Source of the DNA: Clostridia bacterium
GTDB taxonomy: Bacteria > Bacillota_A > Clostridia > Christensenellales > Aristaeellaceae
NCBI GenBank assembly: GCA_017430945.1
Contig: JAFRMB010000057.1
Location: 1-12,639 of the forward strand
Length of the DNA: 12,639 nt
Direction: 5' to 3'
The position numbers and the translations under genes are program-made. The notes under the pieces are model-generated. The model searched no databases. It had not been told where the DNA came from and was given only the letters and a program-made list of their open reading frames with translations. Below are positions 1 through 6,356 of this stretch, one piece after another (within the stretch, counting starts at the first letter, position 1; the number at the start of each line of letters is the position of its first letter).

Positions 1-1155
1 GGCGCTCTGAACGTGAAGACCGTGAAGGACAGCCAGTTCAAGAAGCCGCTGTTTGAGTTCTCCGGCGCTTGCGCGGGCTGCGGCGAGACCCCCTACGTCA
101 AGCTGGTCACCCAGCTGTTCGGCGATCGCATGGTCATTGCCAACGCCACCGGCTGCTCCTCCATCTACGGCGGCTCCGCCCCCACCTGCCCCTACACCGT
201 CAACGAAGAAGGCCACGGCCCCGCCTGGGCGAACAGCCTGTTCGAAGACAACGCCGAGTTCGGCTTCGGCATGAACCTGGGCATCACCCAGCGCCGCGCC
301 AAGCTGGCCGACAACGTGCGCGCCCTCATCGATGTCGACTGGGCCGACGCTCCCATCAAGGAAGCCGGCGCCGAGTGGCTCAAGAAGATGGACGACGCCG
401 AAGGCTCCAGGGCTGCCGGCGACAAGCTGGTGGCTGCCTGCAACGACGCCATCACCGAAGGCTGCGACTGTGACGCCTGCAAGCTGGCGCGCGAGGTCGT
501 CAAGGACGCCGACCTGCTGACCAAGAAGTCCTTCTGGATCTTCGGCGGCGACGGCTGGGCCTACGACATCGGCTACGGCGGACTGGATCACGTGCTGGCC
601 CAGGGTGAGGACGTCAACGTGCTGGTCCTCGACACCGAGGTGTACTCCAACACCGGTGGACAGGCCTCCAAGTCCTCTCCGCATGCGGCTGTCGCCAAGT
701 TCGCGGCTGCCGGCAAGCGCACCAAGAAAAAGGATCTGGGCATGATGGCGATGTCCTACGGCTACGTGTATGTGGCTCAGGTCGCCATGTCCGATCCCGC
801 GCAGGTGCTCAAGGCCCTGACCGAGGCGGAAGCCTATCACGGCCCGTCCCTGATCATCGCCTACGCGCCCTGCATCAACCACGGCATCAAGATGAACCAG
901 GCCCAGCTGGAGATCGCCCGCGCCGTCGAGGCCGGCTACTGGCAGACCTACCGGTTCAATCCCACTGCCGAGAAGAAGTTCACCCTGGATTCCAAGCCCC
1001 CGAAGGCCTCTTATCAGGACTTCATCAAGGGCGAGAACCGCTATGCGTCCCTGCTCAGGCAGTTCCCGGACATCGCGCCCGCACTGTTCGAGGCCGGCCA
1101 GAAGGACGCCGAGGAGCGCCTGGCTTCCTACGAGCGTCTGGCCGCGCAGGACTGA
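1..1155 (+). CDS. nifJ: Pyruvate:ferredoxin (flavodoxin) oxidoreductase, C-terminal part (5' end outside window)
   Basis: The enzyme oxidises pyruvate with CoA to acetyl-CoA and CO2, passing electrons to ferredoxin or flavodoxin in the cytoplasm. The reading frame is open from base 1 with no stop, so this is about the last 384 residues of a protein normally near 1,170-1,200 aa; the GTG at 13 is an internal codon, not a start. Numbering from that GTG, the thiamine-diphosphate domain shows C20-x2-C23, C48 and C287, matching the four cysteines of the proximal 4Fe-4S cluster in this family. The ThDP/Mg motif begins at G179-D180-G181 and runs to the SNTGGQ stretch near residue 215. The C-terminal end (LAAQD) is ordinary for the family. 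A strong hairpin terminator follows the stop by about 30 nt. Identification rests on family motifs recognised by eye and is very secure; the flavodoxin/ferredoxin preference cannot be read. Confidence 0.96.
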   Translation, partial: GALNVKTVKDSQFKKPLFEFSGACAGCGETPYVKLVTQLFGDRMVIANATGCSSIYGGSAPTCPYTVNEEGHGPAWANSLFEDNAEFGFGMNLGITQRRAKLADNVRALIDVDWADAPIKEAGAEWLKKMDDAEGSRAAGDKLVAACNDAITEGCDCDACKLAREVVKDADLLTKKSFWIFGGDGWAYDIGYGGLDHVLAQGEDVNVLVLDTEVYSNTGGQASKSSPHAAVAKFAAAGKRTKKKDLGMMAMSYGYVYVAQVAMSDPAQVLKALTEAEAYHGPSLIIAYAPCINHGIKMNQAQLEIARAVEAGYWQTYRFNPTAEKKFTLDSKPPKASYQDFIKGENRYASLLRQFPDIAPALFEAGQKDAEERLASYERLAAQD

Positions 1156-1181
1156 TGATCCGGCGACCGGTAACAGGGTAA

Positions 1182-1222
1182 CAAAACACGGCCACCCCGA
1201 AAGGGGTGGCCGCTTTGTTTTG
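1182..1222. terminator. Intrinsic terminator shared by convergent genes
   Basis: A perfect 10-bp stem (1189-1198 with 1203-1212) closes a GAAA tetraloop at 1199-1202. On the plus strand it is followed by CTTTGTTTT (1213-1221), a good U-rich tail for the oxidoreductase transcript. Upstream of the stem AAAA (1183-1186) gives a short U tail in the minus direction too, and CAAAAC/GTTTTG can pair outside the stem. It lies between the plus-strand gene ending at 1155 and the minus-strand gene ending at 1267, so it probably ends both. Confidence 0.88.
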
Positions 1223-1266
1223 TGTCTGCGACTGTCGGTCCGTCACGGGCCGGTCGGTCCGGCGGC

Positions 1267-2784
1267 TCAGGCCGCCGGGACGCCGGCGCTGACCATCGCG
1301 CCCTGGATGCCTGACTGGATCAGGGCCTTCAGTGTGGCCTCGTCGAGCCACTGCACTTCGCCGTCGCTAAACCGATCGAAGGGCTGCGGGTCGCGCTGCT
1401 TCAGCGAAGCCTCGGCAATCACGTTCCCGTCCTGCGCCAGCGAGAGATCCAGATGCTCCCTGCCTGCCTCCTGACCGATGGCAAGCGTCAGCGTCACGGG
1501 CGTGCTCCTTCCGTAGCGTGTGCCCGTCGCCAGCAGCGTGATGTGGTCCGCGTCGAGCTCGGCGACCTCGCCCACGATCTTCATCCCCTGCAGGAACGCG
1601 ACGATCCGGTCATCCTGGCGCATCACGCTCAACACTTCCTTGCCGTCAGCGGTGATGCTGAACCTGCCGTTGGCATAGCGGACGCACACGAACACCCTGT
1701 CTTCGTCGCTGCCGGACAGGCGCAGATAGGCCGGCACGCCCCTGAGGTCCGTCATGACGACGAGATGCATGTCCTGCTTGACATAGGTGTCTTCGAAGCT
1801 GACGATGTCCATAGTGCACGTGTCGCCGACAGCGCCCCTGCCCTCCGTGATGTGCACGTCGAAGTCATAGTGATCGCTGCCGCGGTAGGTATCCGACGTG
1901 GCCGTGCCGCTGATGATCTGCTCTTTCTGCGGGCCGGGACCCTGCTTGTCGCTGACCGTCAGGTACAGACCGTAGCTCTCGGGCATGTTGCCGGGCACGG
2001 TGAATCCGGCGTCCAGCGTGAAGCCGCTCCCGTCATTGGGCACCTTGACCTTCACGGCCAGACCCTTGAGCAGCTCCGCCACGGCCGGCTTGTACTCCGC
2101 CCAGGACTGCAGCATAGCCTCCGCATCCGCCTGGATGCCCGCCATGGGCAGATACGTGGCCATCAGGCGCTGGGCTTCGGGGTCGTTCAACAGCGCGTCC
2201 ACCGCATCGCCCGTCAACGTGCCGAGCGCCTCGCTGTTCAGCGTGATCGTGGTGGCCGTTTCGTCGACCGTCATGCCGAGCGCCGGCAGCAACTGGGTGC
2301 CGAAGCGCTTCAACAGTTCGAGCATCGACTGGCCGTCCGCCATCATCTGTGAGATCTGCGCCGGATCGATGCCCATATTGGTGACGAATCCCGTCAGGAG
2401 CTGCGTGATCTGCTCCTGGATCGCCTGCATCTGGGTATCCCGGATCTCCGCCGACAGGTTCATGAGATCCTCCATCTTGATGGCGACCGTGTCTCCCTCG
2501 ATGTTGAGGTACACCGCCTCTTCGTCGATCTGCAGCGTGCCGAGGGACTGGCCGTCGACGCGCAGCTCGATGTTACCCACGTTTTCAGGGCCGCTGACGA
2601 TCAGCTCCGCGCTGCGCCCGGCGGCGCTGCCGCTCAGGCAGATGTCGCCGTTTGCCGGCGAGACCCCGCCGAAGAACGCCGCGAGATGCTCTTCAAGACT
2701 GTTGTAGCCGGCGGGTGCCTCTGCGAACGCTGCGGCGGAGAGCAACAACATGCCCACGAGCAGCCACGCAAGGATCTTCTTCAT
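1267..2784 (-). CDS. Secreted protein of unknown function, 505 aa
   Basis: I do not recognise this family. The start is placed at 2784 because MKKILAWLLVGMLLLSAAAF is a clear Sec signal peptide (K2-K3, hydrophobic core about 5-18, likely AFA or AEA cleavage near residues 21-23) and an AGGAAG ribosome site sits 8 nt upstream. An in-frame ATG at 2898 would put the signal inside the protein and precede the promoter. There is no lipobox cysteine, cell-wall sorting signal or second membrane segment, so the mature protein should be exported free or peripherally attached. The sequence alternates beta-like stretches with a helical, Met/Gln-rich middle (about residues 120-200), with only three cysteines. 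It has its own promoter 24 nt beyond the end of the upstream lipoprotein gene. No terminator separates the two, so partial co-transcription with the ABC operon is possible; a functional link is only inference. Confidence 0.85.
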   Translation of the reverse strand: MKKILAWLLVGMLLLSAAAFAEAPAGYNSLEEHLAAFFGGVSPANGDICLSGSAAGRSAELIVSGPENVGNIELRVDGQSLGTLQIDEEAVYLNIEGDTVAIKMEDLMNLSAEIRDTQMQAIQEQITQLLTGFVTNMGIDPAQISQMMADGQSMLELLKRFGTQLLPALGMTVDETATTITLNSEALGTLTGDAVDALLNDPEAQRLMATYLPMAGIQADAEAMLQSWAEYKPAVAELLKGLAVKVKVPNDGSGFTLDAGFTVPGNMPESYGLYLTVSDKQGPGPQKEQIISGTATSDTYRGSDHYDFDVHITEGRGAVGDTCTMDIVSFEDTYVKQDMHLVVMTDLRGVPAYLRLSGSDEDRVFVCVRYANGRFSITADGKEVLSVMRQDDRIVAFLQGMKIVGEVAELDADHITLLATGTRYGRSTPVTLTLAIGQEAGREHLDLSLAQDGNVIAEASLKQRDPQPFDRFSDGEVQWLDEATLKALIQSGIQGAMVSAGVPAA

Positions 2785-2792
2785 TTCACGAT

Positions 2793-2798
2793 CTTCCT
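2793..2798 (-). promoter_or_regulatory. Ribosome binding site fixing the secreted-protein start
   Basis: AGGAAG on the minus strand lies 8 nt before the ATG at 2784. It supports that start, directly at the signal peptide, over the longer in-frame ATG at 2898. Confidence 0.8.
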
Positions 2799-2888
2799 TT
2801 CTGTGTGCGGACGGGGTCCGCGGATTGACGGTGCGCCCGCGCCGACTGCGCTGTCGCACGGCCGCGAGGGGCACACCTGCCTGTTTAA

Positions 2889-2917
2889 ATACTATCATGT
2901 GAACGGGCTTTTGTCAA
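2889..2917 (-). promoter_or_regulatory. Sigma-A promoter of the secreted-protein gene
   Basis: On the minus strand, -35 TTGACA (2917-2912) is a perfect match and is followed after exactly 17 nt by TAGTAT (2894-2889, four of six consensus bases). Transcription would begin near 2882, leaving a leader of about 98 nt before the ATG at 2784. The leader is GC-rich and I see no recognisable riboswitch in it. The promoter starts only 24 nt after the stop of the lipoprotein gene. Confidence 0.75.
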
Positions 2918-2940
2918 TCCGGATCCCGGTCCCCGATGGG

Positions 2941-3840
2941 TCACAGCTCGTACTTCGTCAGCCACTGCGAGAAGCGGCCGTAGATCGCGTAGAACCTGTC
3001 GTAGAACGCATCGTTGTCATCCAGGATGTACTTGTCCGCGGCGCCGTCGTAGGTGTAGCGCTCCTCTGAGAGCGCTGCGCGTGCGTCCCGCTCCAGGTCC
3101 CGGGCATCGGCCACGATGTCCGACAGCGTCCTCAGGCTGTCGCCCCCCACCGCGCGGATCCGCTCCTCCAGCCCGGGGTAGTAGCCCGCTGCGGACTGGG
3201 TGGCATAGCCGTAGGCGCTGTCGTCTGCCAGCATGTTCTCCGCGTCTCCGGGATAGAGGTAATAGGTCACCTGCTTTCCGCCCTCGTCCACGTAGCTGCC
3301 CTGATACTCCGTCCACTGGCATACGAACAGCAGGTAGTCGAACATGCCGTTCACATCGGCGATGACCCCGTCCTCCGCGAGGGCCGCGTACATCGCGTAG
3401 TCCGACGACACCTGTGAGAGATCCACGATCTCATATTTCGCGTTCACGATGCGGTAGTTGTAGGTATAGCCGTATTCATCCGCGAAGTCGCCCAGCTCCA
3501 TGCGCCCGGTGATCTTCACGGGGCGGTCGGTGTATTCGAACTTCGCGCCCTTCGCGGCGTACACCGCCATGGTGTTGGCCAGCTGCTGCGTGTTGGGCAC
3601 GCAGAACGGGCAGCTCTGGTAGGGCAGGTTCATGAGGTAAATGTAGTCGCCGCTCAGCGGAGACAGCGTCGCCATGTAACCGGTGATCGTGACGGGCTTG
3701 CCGTCGAGCGCCTCGATGGCATCCAGACTGACGGACTCCGCGAAGCTCAGCTTTCGCGCGTCGCCGCTGCCCCCGCAGCCGGTGAGGACCGCCGCGGCGA
3801 GCGCGAGCAGCGCGATGATGGCGGCAAAGCGCTTATCCAT
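2941..3840 (-). CDS. DUF3299-like lipoprotein with CxxC motif, ABC-operon partner
   Basis: This is a 299-aa lipoprotein, last gene of the ABC operon. The lipobox is L19-T20-G21-C22 after a short charged N-terminus and hydrophobic core, so it should be anchored outside the cytoplasmic membrane by Cys22. Residues about 47-140 (GKPVTITGY, then IYLMNLPYQSCPFC, then RPVKITGRMEL) have the layout of DUF3299 proteins: an OB-like beta domain that accompanies MacB-like ABC transporters. C77-P78-F79-C80 replaces the usual cysteine/proline-rich segment and could bind metal or be redox-active. Residues about 150-299 are acidic, Tyr-rich and mostly helical, without a match I recognise. Its ATG lies in an 8-nt overlap (3833-3840) with the permease stop, implying coupled translation. 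Lipoprotein status is clear; the DUF3299 kinship is by eye and needs a profile search. Confidence 0.82.
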   Translation of the reverse strand: MDKRFAAIIALLALAAAVLTGCGGSGDARKLSFAESVSLDAIEALDGKPVTITGYMATLSPLSGDYIYLMNLPYQSCPFCVPNTQQLANTMAVYAAKGAKFEYTDRPVKITGRMELGDFADEYGYTYNYRIVNAKYEIVDLSQVSSDYAMYAALAEDGVIADVNGMFDYLLFVCQWTEYQGSYVDEGGKQVTYYLYPGDAENMLADDSAYGYATQSAAGYYPGLEERIRAVGGDSLRTLSDIVADARDLERDARAALSEERYTYDGAADKYILDDNDAFYDRFYAIYGRFSQWLTKYEL

Positions 3841-5092
3841 GTTCGATCCCGTCCTTTCCCGCCATGCGGCGCGTGGCGATCGACGTGGGCAGTATGCTCA
3901 GCAGGAACACCGCAAACAGGATCGCCCACTCGAAGGGGTAGATGCGCGTCGCGTTCAGCACGATCCCCATACCCGCCACGAAGTCGCGCATCAGCGCGAG
4001 GCACAGGTGGGACAGTCCCAGCGACAGCGCCATGGCCAGCAGTCCCGTCAGCGCGTTCTGGATCAGATACAGTCGGTCGATGCTGCCCATGCTGATGCCG
4101 ATGAGCCGCATGAGCGCGATCTCCCGACGGGCGTCGTACAGGCTCAGCAGCGCGATGACCGACACCACGAAAAGGTTCATGACCAGGATCACGGCGCACA
4201 GCAGGTACACGATCCTGCGGCTCAGGTCCACGTTGTCCAGCACCTCGCGGAGCACCGTGTTCGGGTTGATGACCAGGTACTCCGACCGTCCGGAATACGC
4301 ATTCGTGAGCTGGGAATAGGCGCTGAAGCCCTTTGAGCGCACCAGCACCGCACAGATCCGGCCTTCCCCGGCATCGGCGTGCGCACGGTCGCCGTCGCGG
4401 TCGTGCGCATCGTGGCCGCCTTCATCCCCGTGGTCGACTTCATCTTCGTGGCCGTCTTCACCGTCGTGATCGTCTTCGCCGTCGTGTCCATGGTCGTGCA
4501 CCGCCCATATGGTGGCGACGGGCGTGAACACGGCATTGTCGTAGGCGGTGTCCGTGCGCTTCAGCACGCCCTTCACGACGAGCGGATGCTCTGCGTGGGC
4601 GGCGCCGCCGTGGCCGAGCCCGTGGGAGGTGATGATGCTGTCCCCGGGCTTTATGCCGTACTGGCGCGCCACCGCGTGCCCGACCACAGCCTCCAGCGGC
4701 GCCGAGAACATCTCGCCCGACTGGAGCGCCTTGCCTTCCAACAGGCGGGCGTCCGTACCCACGATCGGCGCGGCGTTGAAGCTGTCGCCCATGCTGAAGG
4801 GGATCGCCTCGTTCACCAGTCCGCTGTTCTCCAGCTCCGACACCAGCTCATAGGGGATGGTGCCCAGCGGCTTATCGGTAAAGAACATGGTGTTCATCGC
4901 CAGCTGCGTGGCGCTGCCCGAGGGGCCGATGATGATGTCGTACTTCGCGGCGGTGTTGACGATGCCCTCGGATACCTGGGTCGATATGTTGTAGGCCATG
5001 ATCGCGACACTGGCGGTGATGATCACCGAAAGGGCCGTCATCAGCAGCTTGGCGCGGCGGGTGGCCATGTGCTTCAGTGCGAACCTAAACAC
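3833..5092 (-). CDS. MacB/FtsX-type ABC permease with His/Asp-rich extracytoplasmic loop
   Basis: This is a 419-aa permease with the MacB/FtsX layout: one N-terminal membrane helix (about 14-34), a large external domain (about 35-290), then three helices (about 294-318, 345-368, 390-410). It begins with GTG at 5092 inside an 8-nt overlap (GTGTTTAG) with the ATPase stop, preceded by AGGAGG at 5107-5102. The external domain has IIIGPSGS at 53-60 and a histidine cluster H157, H161, H166, H169 before a VVKGVL strand. Residues 199-244 then hold nine His, fourteen Asp and six Glu. This order (HG...H...H, then a His-rich stretch just after an IW-x-VH segment) is what I recall from permeases of zinc-linked MacB-like operons such as Vibrio ZrgB and PA4065. 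A metal-handling role is therefore inferred; import, export or lipoprotein handling cannot be decided from sequence. Confidence 0.88.
   Translation of the reverse strand: MFRFALKHMATRRAKLLMTALSVIITASVAIMAYNISTQVSEGIVNTAAKYDIIIGPSGSATQLAMNTMFFTDKPLGTIPYELVSELENSGLVNEAIPFSMGDSFNAAPIVGTDARLLEGKALQSGEMFSAPLEAVVGHAVARQYGIKPGDSIITSHGLGHGGAAHAEHPLVVKGVLKRTDTAYDNAVFTPVATIWAVHDHGHDGEDDHDGEDGHEDEVDHGDEGGHDAHDRDGDRAHADAGEGRICAVLVRSKGFSAYSQLTNAYSGRSEYLVINPNTVLREVLDNVDLSRRIVYLLCAVILVMNLFVVSVIALLSLYDARREIALMRLIGISMGSIDRLYLIQNALTGLLAMALSLGLSHLCLALMRDFVAGMGIVLNATRIYPFEWAILFAVFLLSILPTSIATRRMAGKDGIEHG
4397..4486 (-). repeat. Five degenerate 18-bp coding repeats (six-residue His/acidic units)
   Basis: Within the permease, histidines 203, 209, 215, 221 and 227 fall exactly six residues apart. 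The units read HDGEDD, HDGEDG, HEDEVD, HGDEGG and HDAHDR. The DNA units all begin with CAC and the first two differ at only three of 18 bases, indicating expansion by tandem duplication followed by drift. The array would be extracytoplasmic and could chelate divalent cations. Confidence 0.85.
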
Positions 5093-5744
5093 GGCGCATC
5101 GCCTCCTCTCCGGCTTCGAAGCGGGCGATGGCGTCCATGTCCAGTATGTGGTCGAAGCGGGGCGCCAGGCGCTCGTCGTGTGTGACCGCGATCAAGGTGC
5201 CGCCGCCGGCGTTCTCGATCAGCTGCTGTACGACGGCTCCGCCGATCGCGTGATTCAGATTGCCCGTCGGCTCGTCGGCCAGTATGATGCCGGGCCGCTT
5301 GATCAGTGCCCGCGCGATGGCCACGCGCTGCTTTTCGCCGCCGGACAGGTGCTTCACCCGCCGCCGCTTCAGGCGCAGTATGCCCAGCCGGTCGAGCAGC
5401 GCGTCCATGCCGGAGGTGTCCACACCCTCCAGGCGCAAAAGCGCGATGTTGTCCGCGACGGTCATCTCCTCCAGCAGCTTGAAGTCCTGAAATATGAAGC
5501 CGATGTTCCGGATGCGATAGGCGTCCTTTTTTTGCTGCGACCAGGCGCTCGCGTCCTGCCCGTCGATCTCGACCGCGCCGGATGCCGGCGTCAGCACGCC
5601 GGCCAAAAGGTTCAAAAGCGTCGATTTGCCGCAGCCCGACGCGCCCAGCAGCGCGTAGGACTGTCCGTTTTCAAAGCACAGATCGCTGTACCGTATGGCA
5701 GAGCCATCGGCAAAGCGCGCGCACAGATCTTTGGTTTTTATCAT
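5085..5744 (-). CDS. ABC transporter ATP-binding protein (MacB/LolD type)
   Basis: This 219-aa cytoplasmic ATPase powers the adjacent permease. All catalytic motifs are present: Walker A G34-ASGCGKS-T42, Q-loop Gln86 in FIFQDFKLL, signature L133-SGGEKQ-139, Walker B I153-ILADE-158 with catalytic Glu158 followed by PTGNL, and switch His189 in VTHDE. Its length and the PTGNL continuation place it with the LolD/MacB/FtsE group rather than solute importers. The ATG at 5744 has GGGAGGA (5755-5749) immediately upstream. It lies 76 nt after the small Cys/His protein gene and overlaps the permease start by 8 nt. Specific substrate cannot be read from the ATPase. Confidence 0.95.
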   Translation of the reverse strand: MIKTKDLCARFADGSAIRYSDLCFENGQSYALLGASGCGKSTLLNLLAGVLTPASGAVEIDGQDASAWSQQKKDAYRIRNIGFIFQDFKLLEEMTVADNIALLRLEGVDTSGMDALLDRLGILRLKRRRVKHLSGGEKQRVAIARALIKRPGIILADEPTGNLNHAIGGAVVQQLIENAGGGTLIAVTHDERLAPRFDHILDMDAIARFEAGEEAMRRV

Positions 5745-5774
5745 GGTATCCTCCCGTATGAAATGCGCAAAGCG

Positions 5775-5801
5775 GCCGTCGCGCCCTTCGGGACGCGCGG
5801 C
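5775..5801 (-). other. GC-rich hairpin in the intercistronic gap of the ABC operon
   Basis: In the 76-nt gap between the small protein and ATPase genes, the minus-strand RNA can pair GCCG/CGGC, CGCG/CGCG and CCC/GGG around a GAA loop, with one bulged base on each side. Only a weak CTTT follows, so full termination is unlikely. It could lower downstream expression or protect the 3' end of the first cistron. High GC makes chance hairpins common. Confidence 0.35.
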
Positions 5802-5820
5802 ATAGGCAGCCGGGAGATCT

Positions 5821-6111
5821 TCAATCGTTCAGGCGTACCCTGCACAACACGGGAGAGCTGAGAGGGATGCGGCGGCTCACGGCGCGCACGCACAGCAAAA
5901 GGGCAGCGAGACAGGCGAACGCGGACGCGGCCGATCCGGCGATCACGGCGCGGCGCAGGCCCACGTGTACGAAAGCGCAGATCGCGCAGCGGTGTTCTCC
6001 GCCGCACGCGTGGACGGACAGGTGTGAGCAGGCACAGCAAAGCAAGACCAGTTCCAGGGCCAGGACCAGCATGAACATCCGGGCGATCCGCCTTCGCTGT
6101 ACACGGGACAT
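5821..6111 (-). CDS. Small Cys/His-rich membrane protein heading the ABC operon
   Basis: This 96-aa protein has two predicted membrane segments (about 12-28 and 55-77). They flank a short connecting segment with a dense metal-site-like cluster: H30-x3-H34-x-C36-x3-H40-x-C42-x2-C45-x3-H49; C25, C26 and C28 sit at the end of the first helix. The C-GGE-H-x-C-x2-C core resembles short 'CxGExCxxC' membrane proteins I recall from many Clostridia, often near ABC transporters; no function is established for them to my knowledge. The start is secure: AGGAGGT lies 6 nt before the ATG at 6111, just downstream of a strong promoter. As first gene of the operon it may bind or sense the metal handled by the permease, or be an assembly factor; both are inference. 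The arginine-rich N-terminus (RRRIAR) suggests the N-terminus is cytoplasmic. Confidence 0.8.
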   Translation of the reverse strand: MSRVQRRRIARMFMLVLALELVLLCCACSHLSVHACGGEHRCAICAFVHVGLRRAVIAGSAASAFACLAALLLCVRAVSRRIPLSSPVLCRVRLND

Positions 6112-6117
6112 GCGCTC

Positions 6118-6124
6118 ACCTCCT
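6118..6124 (-). promoter_or_regulatory. Full-length Shine-Dalgarno of the small Cys/His protein
   Basis: AGGAGGT on the minus strand, 6 nt upstream of the ATG at 6111, is the strongest ribosome site in the window. It supports this small reading frame as a real gene. Confidence 0.85.
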
Positions 6125-6131
6125 GTCCGCC

Positions 6132-6160
6132 ATTTTACGTCGGCACCGGGGGCGTGTCAA
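6132..6160 (-). promoter_or_regulatory. Sigma-A promoter of the ABC/Cys-His operon
   Basis: On the minus strand, TTGACA (6160-6155) and TAAAAT (6137-6132) are separated by exactly 17 nt. Initiation near 6125 would leave a leader of only about 14 nt, just enough for the AGGAGGT site. I found no convincing palindromic operator (for example a Zur-type box) over the hexamers. Confidence 0.85.
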
Positions 6161-6255
6161 CCGGGCCGGGCGCATCGTTTACAGTATATTCAAGAATGCG
6201 CCGGAATCAGGATACGTTCAAGGCCCGGGGCTGCGGCTGAAACGCGCCCCGTTCA

Positions 6256-6269
6256 TTTTTCCCCCCCCC
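6256..6269. repeat. T5-C9 homopolymer tract
   Basis: Five T followed by nine C in the gap between the HdeD-like gene and the ABC operon promoter. It is about 95 bp upstream of the -35 hexamer and next to hairpin copy 1. It is not inside any hexamer or ribosome site. Confidence 0.9.
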
Positions 6270-6274
6270 ATGTT

Positions 6275-6304
6275 CAGAGGCTGCCTCTTCTGAGACAGCC
6301 TCTG
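6275..6304 (-). repeat. Terminator-like hairpin, copy 1 (3' of the HdeD-like gene)
   Basis: A 13-bp stem (6275-6287 with 6292-6304) closes a 4-nt loop. Read on the minus strand the core is GAGGCTGTCTC / GAGGCAGCCTC with loop AGAA. The single non-Watson-Crick position is U-G in minus-strand RNA but C-A in plus-strand RNA, so the element folds best in the transcript of the HdeD-like gene, whose stop is about 52 nt upstream. No U-run follows (the minus strand continues AACATGGGGG), so it may act as a 3'-end stabiliser or Rho-assisted stop. A near copy lies at 11499-11530. A smaller GGCGC/GCGCC hairpin (6332-6346) precedes it. Confidence 0.8.
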
Positions 6305-6356
6305 CTTCATATAAAATGTGTCTTCGGACCGGGGCGCTTCATGCGCCGTGTCGCGG

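Noticed and set aside
2785..2888. Riboswitch or attenuator in the roughly 98-nt leader of the secreted-protein gene
   Set aside because: No conserved riboswitch core and no terminator/antiterminator pair could be recognised; the leader is simply GC-rich.
2785..2898. Longer N-terminus for the secreted protein
   Set aside because: It would bury the signal peptide and start upstream of the predicted transcription start near 2882.
4379..5185. Long plus-strand frames opposite the permease
   Set aside because: They mirror the codon bias of the permease, including its repeat loop, and have no family motif or ribosome site.
6161..6200. Possible Zur or Fur operator upstream of the Cys/His operon (AT-rich GTTTACAGTATATTC stretch)
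   Set aside because: It is the only AT-rich patch near the promoter, but it lacks the dyad symmetry of a Zur/Fur box, so no operator is claimed.
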